This document shows, in pieces, positions 7,607-16,231 of a DNA stretch of 64,000 nt. How positions within the stretch are numbered: the first letter of the stretch is position 1; the number at the start of each line of letters is the position of its first letter. The stretch spans positions 1,426,001 through 1,490,000 of the forward strand of contig CP073016.1 in assembly GCA_025370075.1 (NCBI GenBank). The letters run 5' to 3'. The notes beneath the pieces were generated by a model. It was not told the DNA's origin and did not search any database. It saw only the letters and a program-made list of their open reading frames with translations. The stretch is from Chryseotalea sp. WA131a (GTDB taxonomy: Bacteria > Bacteroidota > Bacteroidia > Cytophagales > Cyclobacteriaceae). The position numbers and the translations under genes were made by a program.

Positions 7607-8944
7607 ATGACTCTTTCCAACTACCGGGCAGAAGCTCGCACCAGTTTTTTGTTGGCCTATCCTGTCATGATTAGCATGCTCGGTCAAGTGATGACGGGCG
7701 TTGCCGATAGCGTAATGATTGGTTGGACAGGTGCCACTCCCCTCGCGGCTGCCTCTCTCGCAAATAGTTTCTTTGGTGTGCTTTTGTTCTTTGGAATTGG
7801 TGTAAGTTATGCCATCACGCCATTGGTAGCTGAAGCCGATGGTGCAAATGAGCCACAAAAAATTATCGATACCATTCGTCATGGCTTAATCATTAATCTA
7901 AGTGTCGGCTTGGTCCTCACCTTGTTGGTCGTATTTGGCCAGCGTACACTTTACCACATTGGGCAACCAGTCGATGTAGTGAAGTTGGCTATTCCTTATT
8001 TGCTTATCGTTACCTATTCGATTATCCCTACCATGGTGTTTCAAACCTTTCGGCAATTTGCAGAAGGAATGCAACGCACTCGCGTGGCGATGGTGATAAT
8101 GATTGGCTGTAACTTTTTGAACATTTTCTTGAACTACGTATTGATTTACGGAATCTGGATCTTTCCTGAACTTGGAATGAACGGTGCAGGTTGGGCCACT
8201 TTTATTTCGCGTGTGGCCATGGCCGTTTGGATGGGCATGTATGTGTACCGCGCCAAGCGATTTGCCAACTACCGAGCTGGTTTTGCGTTTGGAAATTATT
8301 CGAAAGCATTGCTGAACAAAATGCTGCACATTGGTTTGCCCGCTGGTGCACAATTTATTTTCGAAGCTGCTGCCTTTGGGTTCTCGGCCATTATGATGGG
8401 ATGGATTGGAACCGCACCACTGGCTGCCCATCAAATTGCTATCAACTTGGCTACCATCAGCTACATGACCACTTCGGGATTGGGTGCTGCCGCTACGATA
8501 CGCGTTGGGATATTTTTTGGACAGCGCGACCGGAATGCCATACGAACCGCAGGGTTTACCCTCATTGGTCTCGGTCTTTTTATCATGCTGCTGTGGGGGA
8601 TTTTGTTTATTGTCGGCAAGCATTTTTTGCCGTCTCTATATATTGACGATGATTTGGTGCTACAAACCGTAGCACCACTCATGATTATCGCTGGGTTCTT
8701 TCAACTCTCCGATGGCACGCAGGTGGTGTGTGCCGGTGCGTTGCGCGGATTGCAAGATGTAAAAATTCCATCGCTGTTGATTTTTATTGCTTACTGGATT
8801 ATCGCTTTACCCATTGGGTACACATTGGCATTCAAATTTAATTACGGGGCGGAAGGAATTTGGTACGGGTTGTTGATTGGACTTACCTTAACAGCAAGTG
8901 CCATGGTGTGGAGGTTTCATTGGTTGAGTAACAAGATGGTGTAA
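7607..8944 (+). CDS. MATE-family multidrug/cation antiporter
   Basis: A 445-residue inner-membrane protein with about 12 hydrophobic segments in two homologous halves. The first half starts LLAYPVMISMLGQVMTGVADSVMIGWTG and the second LLNKMLHIGLPAGAQFIFEAAAF, each with the internal MatE pattern. Family members export cationic drugs and dyes in exchange for Na+ or H+. The size and the TTSGLGAAATIRVG segment resemble the NorM/MdtK branch. It is translationally coupled to the preceding NUDIX gene (1-base gap). Substrate cannot be inferred. Confidence 0.93.
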   Translation: MTLSNYRAEARTSFLLAYPVMISMLGQVMTGVADSVMIGWTGATPLAAASLANSFFGVLLFFGIGVSYAITPLVAEADGANEPQKIIDTIRHGLIINLSVGLVLTLLVVFGQRTLYHIGQPVDVVKLAIPYLLIVTYSIIPTMVFQTFRQFAEGMQRTRVAMVIMIGCNFLNIFLNYVLIYGIWIFPELGMNGAGWATFISRVAMAVWMGMYVYRAKRFANYRAGFAFGNYSKALLNKMLHIGLPAGAQFIFEAAAFGFSAIMMGWIGTAPLAAHQIAINLATISYMTTSGLGAAATIRVGIFFGQRDRNAIRTAGFTLIGLGLFIMLLWGILFIVGKHFLPSLYIDDDLVLQTVAPLMIIAGFFQLSDGTQVVCAGALRGLQDVKIPSLLIFIAYWIIALPIGYTLAFKFNYGAEGIWYGLLIGLTLTASAMVWRFHWLSNKMV

Positions 8945-8963
8945 AATTTTTTATATTTGAAAT

Positions 8964-9203
8964 ATGAAACCAGCTACAAACATTCAAGAAGGAAAAAGGC
9001 AAATAATAGAAAGCCTTGCGGGAATCAATGATGAGCTGCTTATCTTGGCCATTCAAAACATGATTGCTTACGCGAAGCTACGGGATGAAGAATACTTTGC
9101 CGAGAGCATTGAAGAGTATAATCAAAAGATAGATGAAGCAGTTGCAGAGATGAATGAAGGCAAATTTTTAGAGCATGAAGAGGCAATAAAAATGTTCTCA
9201 TGA
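8964..9203 (+). CDS. Small acidic protein resembling addiction-module antitoxins
   Basis: A 79-residue, strongly helical and acidic protein. The tail IDEAVAEMNEGKFLEHEEAIKMF matches the general pattern IDxAxxxxExGxxxxHEEAxxxx found at the C-terminus of many RelB/ParD-like 'addiction module component' antitoxins in Bacteroidota. The partner toxin (RelE/ParE or PIN, about 90-130 residues) would be expected immediately downstream, but the next gene is a thioesterase whose ATG overlaps this stop by four bases. It is therefore an orphan antitoxin-like protein or something else of similar shape. The call is based on pattern only. Confidence 0.5.
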   Translation: MKPATNIQEGKRQIIESLAGINDELLILAIQNMIAYAKLRDEEYFAESIEEYNQKIDEAVAEMNEGKFLEHEEAIKMFS

Positions 9204-9754
9204 CCTCCTCCAAACCCGTTCGCATCTCCCAAACGACCATCACCGAATTGATGATTCCGGCCTATGCAAACTTTGGTGGAAAAATTCATGGCGGCACGTT
9301 GCTTTCGCTGATGGATAAAGTGGCCTACGCCTGCGCCAGTAAACATGCTGAAACTTATTGCGTAACCGTTTCAGTAGACAAAGTAGAATTTCTTCAGCCT
9401 GTAGAAGTCGGTGAGTTGGTATCCATGCATGCTTCAGTAAATTATGTAGGCAACACCTCGCTGGTGGTGGGCATACGCGTAGAAGCACAAAATGTGAAAA
9501 CAGGAATTGTCAAGCATACCAACTCTTCATTTTTTACGATGGTGGCCAAAGGAGATGACGATAAACCAACGCAGGTTCCAGAATTGATTTTGGAAAATGA
9601 AGAGGAAATAAAACGCTTCATCGAAGCCATGCGCATGAAAGAAATCAAAGCCAATGTGCGCGAACAAATGGACGATGCGAAATCAAAAATTGAAGTGGAC
9701 AATGCTCGGAATATTTTGAAAGATCAGCGGTGTCAAATTAAAATTAGACTTTGA
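9200..9754 (+). CDS. Acyl-CoA thioesterase (YciA/BFIT-type hotdog fold)
   Basis: The enzyme hydrolyses acyl-CoA to free fatty acid and CoA. The hotdog core covers about residues 8-125, with PAYANFGGKIHGGTLLSLMDKVAYACASKH; its Asn, His-Gly-Gly and Asp residues fit the YciA/Acot active-site pattern. VSVDKVEFLQPVEVGELV follows. Beyond residue 130 is a charged helical tail (EEIKRFIEAMRMKEIKANV) commonly found in Bacteroidota members. The start ATG overlaps the preceding stop (ATGA), so translation is coupled to the small antitoxin-like gene. Chain-length preference is unknown. Confidence 0.9.
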   Translation: MTSSKPVRISQTTITELMIPAYANFGGKIHGGTLLSLMDKVAYACASKHAETYCVTVSVDKVEFLQPVEVGELVSMHASVNYVGNTSLVVGIRVEAQNVKTGIVKHTNSSFFTMVAKGDDDKPTQVPELILENEEEIKRFIEAMRMKEIKANVREQMDDAKSKIEVDNARNILKDQRCQIKIRL

Positions 9755-9760
9755 GATGGT

Positions 9761-9838
9761 CAATAAGTGGTGGTTGATAAGCGGTAATCGGTGTTCGGTA
9801 ATAGGTGTTCAGTAATCAGTATTCGGTAAACTCCTCCT
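9761..9838. repeat. Imperfect tandem word repeats in spacer
   Basis: Variants of CGGTAAT(A/C)GGTGTTC and CAGTAATCAGTATTCGGTAA follow one another between the thioesterase and the M24 peptidase. Low-complexity spacers built from short near-repeated words recur elsewhere in this window. Confidence 0.6.
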
Positions 9839-9896
9839 AACTACTAACTCCCTTCGCCTAACCTTTTATATTTACATTTAATATTCCTTTAAAACA

Positions 9897-11240
9897 ATGA
9901 AACAGTTTCTAGTATTAGCTTTAATTTTTTCTGTAAAATTTTCCTTCGCCCAATACCCCCTCGTTCTCACTCAGCGCGAACAAGCCAAAGTGATTGATGA
10001 TTTGTTGGAGGAGCGCTTGCGCACCGTGCTGCCAACGTTAATGCGCAGAGAAGGATTTGACATGTGGGTGATTATCTCACGCGAATACAACGAAGATCCC
10101 ATCATCCGCACGATGTTACCAGCCGTATGGTTTGCAGCCCGCAGAACAACTATGCTGGTTGTTTACGACAAAGGGAAAGACAATAAAGGGAATGATCTTG
10201 GATTTGAATACCTGGCTGTGGCCCGATACGATGTAGGCAAAATCTTCAAGCGCGCTTGGGACCCTGACCGTAACCCTGACCAATGGGGACAATTAGCCAA
10301 AATCATCGAAGAACGAAATCCAAAAAAGATAGGTGTTAACAAAGCACCGTCATGGGGTCATGCGGACGGGTTGACTTCGAATGATTACGACCAACTGTTG
10401 ACAGCACTACCGAAAAGATTATATCCGCTTGTAACATCAGCAGAAAAATTAGGGGTAGCTTGGCTGGAAACACGCACCGAAAAAGAAATGGTTATCTACC
10501 AACAAATTTGTCGAATTGCACATACTATCATTGCGGAAGGGTTTTCGGATAAAGTAATTCAACCGGGCGTAACAACTACCGAAGATGTAGTGTGGTGGTA
10601 CAGAGAAGAAATCAAGCGCTTAAAGTTAGATACGTGGTTTCAACCCTCCGTTTCTATTCAGCGCAACGAACCGGAAGCAATTACTACCAAACGACCACAG
10701 CCTTTGGTGATTATGCCTGGTGACTTCCTTCATGTTGATTTTGGTATTACCTACTTACGTTTGAACACCGATACGCAGCAACATGCCTACATTTTAAAAC
10801 CAGGCGAAACCGATGCTCCTGAATATCTAAAGAACGCCTTCAAGCGAGGCAATAAATTGCAAGACATCCTTACAGGCAATTTCAAAGAAGGCAGAAGCGG
10901 AAATCAAATTTTAGCCGATTCGCGCAAGCAAGCCATTGATGGAGGCATTACACCTTCTATCTATACACACCCCATTGGTTTTCATGGTCACGCAGCTGGC
11001 ACTACCATTGGTATGTGGGACATGCAAGAGGGCGTTCCCTTTACGGGAGATTATGCCATGCATTACAACACCGCCTACTCCATTGAGTTAAACGCTTCCG
11101 TATATGTAATCGAATGGAAAAAAGAAATCAAGATACAGTTGGAAGAAGATGGTTATTTTGATGAAACAGGTTTTCGGTACATTGATGGAAGGCAAACCGA
11201 ATTGATTTTAGTTCCGAAGGCTATTCCGAATGGAAAGTAA
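9897..11240 (+). CDS. Exported M24-family metallopeptidase (Xaa-Pro aminopeptidase-like)
   Basis: A 447-residue protein with a signal peptide (MKQFLVLALIFSVKFSFA) directing export. The C-terminal half has the pita-bread fold typical of methionine and proline aminopeptidases: FLHVDFGITYLRLNTDTQQ supplies two metal-binding aspartates (about Asp281 and Asp292), THPIGFHGHAAG the histidine (about 358-365), YSIELNASVY a glutamate (about 397), and RQTELIL the last glutamate. All five expected ligands appear present. The N-terminal domain resembles the creatinase-type non-catalytic domain. It is monocistronic. It probably trims proline-containing peptides in the periplasm; specificity is inferred from family. 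Confidence 0.88.
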   Translation: MKQFLVLALIFSVKFSFAQYPLVLTQREQAKVIDDLLEERLRTVLPTLMRREGFDMWVIISREYNEDPIIRTMLPAVWFAARRTTMLVVYDKGKDNKGNDLGFEYLAVARYDVGKIFKRAWDPDRNPDQWGQLAKIIEERNPKKIGVNKAPSWGHADGLTSNDYDQLLTALPKRLYPLVTSAEKLGVAWLETRTEKEMVIYQQICRIAHTIIAEGFSDKVIQPGVTTTEDVVWWYREEIKRLKLDTWFQPSVSIQRNEPEAITTKRPQPLVIMPGDFLHVDFGITYLRLNTDTQQHAYILKPGETDAPEYLKNAFKRGNKLQDILTGNFKEGRSGNQILADSRKQAIDGGITPSIYTHPIGFHGHAAGTTIGMWDMQEGVPFTGDYAMHYNTAYSIELNASVYVIEWKKEIKIQLEEDGYFDETGFRYIDGRQTELILVPKAIPNGK

Positions 11241-11243
11241 AAT

Positions 11244-11741
11244 TTACTCAAAAGTATCACCTTTGGTTAACACCATTTTTTCTTCATCACCTCTGAGTTT
11301 GTAATCGCGGCATACTTTTTTGGGTGTGGGCCAATTGAAGGCTGTCCACAAAACGATCACCCCAAAATAAATGCTGAAAAATTCGTGATGGGTCATATAC
11401 AAGCCAGCACCCATAAAAAGAGAAGTTGCCACAGAACCAGAGACTCGTAGAGTAGCTACCGAAACATACTTGTGGAGCCGAACACCCAAGCTCATCTCAT
11501 TCGAAAAAGTTTTCAATCGCCTAAGCGAAAACCAATGAACAATCGTTAGGTCTAATAGTGCAAGAATCGGGAATAAAACCAATGTGATTTGTATAACATC
11601 TTCCGAAACAAGGGTAGGCTTTACTTGATTGGTAAGAACCAAATAATACACGTAAAGGAAGCCTGCCACGGGCACAAACATCATCAATAAACAGATGTTA
11701 TATACCTTATAAAAATATTCAGAAAGAGAGTTATAATTCAT
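11244..11741 (-). CDS. Uncharacterised four-helix membrane protein
   Basis: I do not recognise a family. The 165-residue product (ATG at 11741; a TTG seven codons upstream is less likely) has four hydrophobic stretches, around residues 12-35, 53-75, 98-118 and 122-137 (ICLLMMFVPVAGFLYVYYLV, ITLVLFPILALLDLTIVHWF, SVATSLFMGAGLYMT, IYFGVIVLWTAFNW), and a charged cytosolic tail. It overlaps nothing, converges on the peptidase gene with a 3-base gap, and is divergent from the tetR gene 64 bases away. Confidence 0.65.
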   Translation of the reverse strand: MNYNSLSEYFYKVYNICLLMMFVPVAGFLYVYYLVLTNQVKPTLVSEDVIQITLVLFPILALLDLTIVHWFSLRRLKTFSNEMSLGVRLHKYVSVATLRVSGSVATSLFMGAGLYMTHHEFFSIYFGVIVLWTAFNWPTPKKVCRDYKLRGDEEKMVLTKGDTFE

Positions 11742-11804
11742 TTCACCGCTTTTGTGCTTCAAAGCTAATTATAAATTATCTTTGCTTGAAGAAAGTAATA
11801 GACT

Positions 11805-12389
11805 ATGGATGCCACCTCTACACTCAGTAGAAAAGAACAAGTAATTAGAATTGCTGCGCAATTATTTCGAGAGAAGGGCTATGCTGCTTCTTCCATGCGC
11901 GACTTGGCTCAAAACCTAGGAATCGAAGCGGCCAGTCTTTATTCGCATATCAAATCAAAGGAAGAAATCCTGCAAAGCTTGTGTTTTGACATGGCGGCTG
12001 AGTTTAGAAAGTCATTACAAGAAGTGGAAACCAAAAAAGTGTCTGCCAGTGAAAAATTGAAGTTGGGCATCATCGGTCATATTCAAGTGATGGCCAAAGA
12101 TTTGATCGCTTCGGCCGTGTTTATGAATGAGCATCGCCATTTGAGCCAGCCATATCTTCGCGATTTTTTGTTGCTCCGTATCAACTATATCAATCGCTTT
12201 AAAGATATGATTGAAGAGGGCATCAAAAAGGGAGAGTTCAAAGAGAACATTGATAAGAAATTGGCGGTGATGACGCTCTTTTCATCTCTTAATTGGATGC
12301 CCATGTGGTACGATCCAGAAAGCAATATCATGCCCAACGAAATTGGTCAGCAACTAGCCGATATGCTGGTGAATGGGTTGAAAAAATAG
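11805..12389 (+). CDS. TetR/AcrR-family transcriptional regulator
   Basis: A 194-residue regulator. The N-terminal TetR helix-turn-helix covers about residues 8-55 (IRIAAQLFREKGYAASSMRDLAQNLGIEAASLYSHIKSKEEIL). The C-terminal helical domain (residues 80-190) resembles the TetR_C_33/FadR-like type found in acyl-CoA-responsive regulators. It lies about 700 bases upstream of the phenylacetyl-CoA epoxidase genes on the same strand, separated by a broken thioredoxin-like gene, so a role as a PaaR-type regulator is plausible but unproven. No clear operator is seen before paaA. Confidence 0.88.
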   Translation: MDATSTLSRKEQVIRIAAQLFREKGYAASSMRDLAQNLGIEAASLYSHIKSKEEILQSLCFDMAAEFRKSLQEVETKKVSASEKLKLGIIGHIQVMAKDLIASAVFMNEHRHLSQPYLRDFLLLRINYINRFKDMIEEGIKKGEFKENIDKKLAVMTLFSSLNWMPMWYDPESNIMPNEIGQQLADMLVNGLKK

Positions 12390-12946
12390 GATCCTTCTTG
12401 GAAAGAAGTTTTATTATTGTTGGTTCAAATCTGTTTACAACTTCTTCTGAAGCTTTTTCATCCACTCTTCCACCGCTAAACATTAAAGTAAATTTACCTT
12501 CTTTATCTACGATCATATTGGTTGGGTGTCCAGCTACTATGCAAAACAAAGTTTGCATATTTGTCAGCACTAGGGATCGATTGAAAATAAAGAGGCTCTT
12601 TTGGACAAACTTCTTTAGGGAAGCGATGTCATCTTTGGCAAATGGCAAAAACAAAACATCCTTCTCGTACTTTTCTGCAAGTATGTTTAAAGCTAGAATT
12701 TCCGCTCGAAAGGGCACACATCCTATATACCAAAAATTGATAACTAAAATTTTCCCTTTTAATTCCGTTGATGAGAGCGTTTCTCCTTCAATATTTTCTG
12801 TAGCAAATTCAGGATTGCAGAATCTTTAGTTTATCAGTAAAAGGAAGTTTTGATGCCATTACCTTCGAGCAATCTTTGAAACACTCACTTTGGCAATACA
12901 CACTTATTGAGTTTAGCGTTATGAAAAATAGAATTAACAGCTTCAT
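12328..12946 (-). pseudogene. TlpA-like thioredoxin-fold lipoprotein or exported protein, frameshifted
   Basis: Two frames together encode a TlpA/AhpC-TSA-type protein. The first begins at the ATG at 12946 with a signal peptide (MKLLILFFITLNSISVYCQS) and stops near 12809. The second continues as EFATENIEGETLSSTELKGK, ILVINFWYIGCVPFR and GHPTNMIVDKEGKFTLMF. Removing one base around 12815-12835 joins them. The active site reads C-V-P-F instead of CxxC, so the resolving cysteine is lost. The 3' end runs 62 bases into the convergent tetR gene. This is probably a dead gene, or an indel in the assembly on top of a non-redox homologue. Confidence 0.7.
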
Positions 12947-13087
12947 TGATTTTTGATTAACCCGGAAAATCACTTTAACAATTAAAGGTAACATTATTGG
13001 CAAAAAAAATTAAACATCGTATTGGCTTCTTTGTTAAATTGCAAACGATTGTTAGGCATTGTGCTAGATCACTAAAAACCAATAATT

Positions 13088-14074
13088 ATGTACGGGGGAG
13101 GAAATACCTTTGAAGGAATAAAAACCGATAGCGTAGCTCAAGAAGATCCAATTCTGCTGGCTGCCTTTGAGGCACGAATCGAGCGAGGGGAAAAAATTGA
13201 ACCTACCGATTGGATGCCTCAGTTGTATCGCAAGCAACTCATCCGCATGATTGAGCAGCATGGGCATAGTGAAATAATAGGCGCATTACCAGAGGGCACT
13301 TGGATTACCCGAGCGCCCGGCTTCAAACGCAAAATGGCGTTAATGGCCAAAGTGCAAGATGAGGTAGGTCACGCACAACTTCTTTATAGTGCAGCAGAAA
13401 CACTGGGCAAATCGCGCGAGCAAATGATTGATGATTTGATTACAGGGAAGTCAAAATACTCCAACATTTTCAACTACCCTACTTTCACATGGGCTGATTG
13501 TTGTTTCATTTCGTGGTTGGTAGATGCGGGTGCGATTGTTAATCAATTGGCCAATGCCAAAGGAAGCTATGGGCCTTATTGCCGTGCTCTGGATAGAATT
13601 TGTGCAGAAGAATCTTTCCATTTAAAATATGGACATCACTGCGTGATCTATTTAGCGAGCGGCACGAAAAAACAACGCGACATGTTTCAGGAAGCCTTGA
13701 ACCGTTGGTGGCCTCCTATGATGCACTTTTTTGGACCATCAGACAAAATTTCTACACATACCGAGATATTGATGAAGTGGAAAGTGAAAATGGGCACCAA
13801 CGATGACATGCGCAATCAGTTTTTGGATATGTACGTTCCTAAAATTTGGGAGCTTGGTTTTGTGATACCCGACCAAAACTTGAAAAAGAATACAGAGAGT
13901 GGCAAGTGGGAATACACCGAACCTGATTGGGAAGAATTTAAACGTGTGATCAATGGGGATGGCCCATGTAACAAAGAAAGACTAGAAGTTAGACGCATTG
14001 CGGAAGAACGCGGTAAATGGGTGAGAGAAGCATTGAAAACGCCCAAGACCAAGTATGTAATGCCGTTGGCATAA
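13088..14074 (+). CDS. paaA: 1,2-phenylacetyl-CoA epoxidase, catalytic subunit PaaA
   Basis: PaaA is the di-iron oxygenase subunit that epoxidises the ring of phenylacetyl-CoA, the committed aerobic step of phenylacetate degradation. The 328-residue sequence shows the ferritin-like iron-binding helices [10 protein letters not shown] (about 90-99) and [13 protein letters not shown] (172-184), and the conserved family segment [20 protein letters not shown]. Length is typical. It heads a run paaA-paaB-paaC-(DinB-fold)-paaD on the plus strand. PaaC normally pairs with it structurally. The reductase paaE is not in the window. Confidence 0.97.
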   Translation: MYGGGNTFEGIKTDSVAQEDPILLAAFEARIERGEKIEPTDWMPQLYRKQLIRMIEQHGHSEIIGALPEGTWITRAPGFKRKMALMAKVQDEVGHAQLLYSAAETLGKSREQMIDDLITGKSKYSNIFNYPTFTWADCCFISWLVDAGAIVNQLANAKGSYGPYCRALDRICAEESFHLKYGHHCVIYLASGTKKQRDMFQEALNRWWPPMMHFFGPSDKISTHTEILMKWKVKMGTNDDMRNQFLDMYVPKIWELGFVIPDQNLKKNTESGKWEYTEPDWEEFKRVINGDGPCNKERLEVRRIAEERGKWVREALKTPKTKYVMPLA

Positions 14075-14167
14075 ATCATTTTCGATTTTAGATTTACGAT
14101 TTGCTGTTGAAATAGAATCAGCACACTAAATCAAAATTCTAAAATCACAAATCTAAAGTCACAAATC
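14075..14167. repeat. Low-complexity spacer with repeated AAATC/ACAAATCT words
   Basis: Between paaA and paaB, near-repeats of ATTTTAGATTTACGATTT and TCTAAAATCACAAATCTAAAGTCACAAATCT fill the spacer. The same words recur near 1477-1510 and 59700-59740. Confidence 0.6.
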
Positions 14168-14785
14168 TTGAAGTCCCTAGACCCCCGCGTAACCCGACTG
14201 CCACACATTGGTGAAGCAGGAAAAATTGTCCCGAAAGTTTCGTTGGATCAGTTTGGAACGTTCGAAGTTTTCGTGCAACCCAAAGAAGGCAAGCCGTTTC
14301 AACACGAAGGCATTGTTCATGCACCTAACCTAGAGTTGGCCTACATCCTAGCAAAAGAAACCTTTACCCGAAGGTTTACGTGTGCTTCATTGTATGTAGT
14401 GGAGACGCGCGAGGTGTTCGTTTCTCCCCTTACCGAAGGAAACCAAAATGTCTATGACTTATTGGATGATGTTAAAGATGGTGATGGCAAAAAGGATTTT
14501 GAAATTTATCATTTGACCAAACGCGGTAAGCAGCACATCCATGTTGGCAGCGTTGTCGCTACATCCGCGCCAGGAGCGATGAGCAAAGCAAAAAACAAAT
14601 TTAACCAAGGAAAAACCGTTTACAACGTGTGGGCGATTGATCGAAAAGCCATTCGATTCACCTCGGATGATGACAAAGATTTGTGGTTGACGCTGCCCGA
14701 AAAAAAATTCCGTGATGCGGCTGAATACAAGGGTGGTGATAAATTGACAAGTTTTTTGGAAAAGAGTAGCTTTATAAAAAAGTAA
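14168..14785 (+). CDS. paaB: 1,2-phenylacetyl-CoA epoxidase subunit PaaB, two PaaB units fused in tandem
   Basis: PaaB is a small structural subunit of the epoxidase, about 95 residues in E. coli. Here the gene encodes 205 residues containing two PaaB-like units. Unit 1 (about 29-95) reads TFEVFVQPKEGKPFQHEGIV...FTRRFTCASLYVVETREV. Unit 2 (about 112-172) reads DFEIYHLTKRGKQHIHVGSV...FNQGKTVYNVWAIDRKAI. Each has the E/Y-V-F-x-K-x-G, H-x-G-S/I-V and VW/YVV elements of E. coli PaaB. The start is a TTG at 14168, since no ATG lies near the N-terminus and MKSLDPRVTRLP looks native. The duplication may let one chain replace a PaaB dimer; that is inference. Confidence 0.88.
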   Translation: MKSLDPRVTRLPHIGEAGKIVPKVSLDQFGTFEVFVQPKEGKPFQHEGIVHAPNLELAYILAKETFTRRFTCASLYVVETREVFVSPLTEGNQNVYDLLDDVKDGDGKKDFEIYHLTKRGKQHIHVGSVVATSAPGAMSKAKNKFNQGKTVYNVWAIDRKAIRFTSDDDKDLWLTLPEKKFRDAAEYKGGDKLTSFLEKSSFIKK

Positions 14786-14938
14786 TGATATGATTACGAA
14801 AGAAGAAATTAAAAATGAAAACATGCTTGATTGATGGCTTATTTACTCGACACAAATATTTGTATTTACCTTCGTAAAGATCAATCTCTCAAACTGAGTT
14901 GATGGCCTAAAAATTGAAAATTGGACAAAGAACTAGAA

Positions 14939-15694
14939 ATGGAAAACCTACCCCTCAGAGAACTTCTTTACAAAATGGCCGATGACCAACTAATTCTTGG
15001 ACATCGCAATTCTGAATGGACAGGCTTTGGGCCATTGCTCGAAGAAGACATTGCCTTCTCGTCCATGGCGCAAGACAAGGTAGGGCACAGTTTGGCTCTT
15101 TATACATTGCTTCATCAACTAGGAGAAAGTGATCCTGATACAATTGCCTTCACCCGCAATGCAAATCAATTTCACAACTCCATCTTAACGGAATTACCCA
15201 ATCAAGAATACGATTTCAGTTTGATTCGTCATTTTTTGTACGATATAGCCGAAGCATTGAGATTTGAATTACTGACAAATTCATCGTATGAGCCATTGGC
15301 ACAAGTGGCCAAAAAAGTGCGGGGAGAACTTCGCTACCACACCCTCCACGCCAAAACATGGATCACCCAGTTGGGCTCAGCTACCGAAGAAAGCATTGGC
15401 CGTCTACAAAAATCATTGGAGAATGCCATGCCCTATGCCTTGGGTATTTTTGAAGAATCGCTTTATGAAAAGGAAATCATCGCCACCGAAATTTTTGCTG
15501 GCGAAGCGGAGTTAAAAGAAAAATGGCTCTCAAAGATTGAAGAGATAATCTCGCAAACCAGCTTACAATTACCTGATTGGAAAATTGTACAACCTATTTA
15601 TGGGGGAAGAATTGGCAAGCACAGTGAGCACCTACAGCCTCTGTTGGATGAGATGAGTGAAGTGTTTCGGATTGATCCAGGGGCAGAGTGGTAA
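14939..15694 (+). CDS. paaC: 1,2-phenylacetyl-CoA epoxidase subunit PaaC
   Basis: PaaC is the non-catalytic ferritin-like partner that scaffolds PaaA. The 251-residue product (ATG at 14939, preferred over a TTG six codons upstream) begins MENLPLRELLYKMADDQLILGHRNSEWTG, the usual PaaC N-terminus, and includes LEEDIAFSSMAQDKVGHSLALY and RGELRYHTLHAKTWITQLG. As in other PaaC proteins the iron-ligand pattern is degenerate relative to PaaA. It lies 150 bases downstream of paaB. Confidence 0.95.
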   Translation: MENLPLRELLYKMADDQLILGHRNSEWTGFGPLLEEDIAFSSMAQDKVGHSLALYTLLHQLGESDPDTIAFTRNANQFHNSILTELPNQEYDFSLIRHFLYDIAEALRFELLTNSSYEPLAQVAKKVRGELRYHTLHAKTWITQLGSATEESIGRLQKSLENAMPYALGIFEESLYEKEIIATEIFAGEAELKEKWLSKIEEIISQTSLQLPDWKIVQPIYGGRIGKHSEHLQPLLDEMSEVFRIDPGAEW

Positions 15695-15766
15695 TTATTA
15701 TTTCGGAAGACTGAAAGTTGACTTAAGCTCCCAGACTTCCAGACTTCCGGACTTAAAAAAACATCA

Positions 15767-16231
15767 ATGAAACACGTAACCACCGAACTCCATTTCATCA
15801 CCCTCACTTACGCACAGCACATTGCGCAACTTCCTGAAGTTGATTTTTCTGCGAAGCCATTCCCCACTAAATGGAGCAAGAAAGAAGTGCTCGGCCACCT
15901 CATCGACTCAGGTGAAAACAATTTAAGAAGATTTATTTGCGGACAATACGAAACACCGACTCCTAAAATAAAATACAACCAAGACTTTTGGGTAGCCGCG
16001 AATCAATATCAAAGCACACCATCCAATGATGTCATTGAAAACTGGCGATTGATCAATCTTAAAATCTGTCGCGTGCTGCAGCACATGCCAACCGAAAACT
16101 ATTTAAAGACCTGCGACTTTGGTGATGGGAAATTTCTGACATTAGAATGGTTGGCCATCGATTACGTCAAGCACTTGAAGCATCACCTCAATCAAATCAT
16201 TGCCAACTCATTTGCTATTGTCTATCCATGA
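15767..16231 (+). CDS. DinB/DfsB-fold putative metal-dependent enzyme
   Basis: A 154-residue four-helix-bundle protein of the DinB/YfiT superfamily (not DNA polymerase IV). Visible features are KWSKKEVLGHLIDSGENNLRRFI (His of the first metal-binding helix) and the C-terminal KHLKHHLNQI (HxxxH-like). Members include mycothiol- and bacillithiol-dependent transferases and many uncharacterised proteins. It is embedded in the paa run: its stop overlaps the paaD start by four bases (ATGA), so it is co-translated with paaD. This location suggests a role tied to phenylacetyl-CoA processing, for example handling of a reactive epoxide, but that is inference. Confidence 0.8.
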   Translation: MKHVTTELHFITLTYAQHIAQLPEVDFSAKPFPTKWSKKEVLGHLIDSGENNLRRFICGQYETPTPKIKYNQDFWVAANQYQSTPSNDVIENWRLINLKICRVLQHMPTENYLKTCDFGDGKFLTLEWLAIDYVKHLKHHLNQIIANSFAIVYP

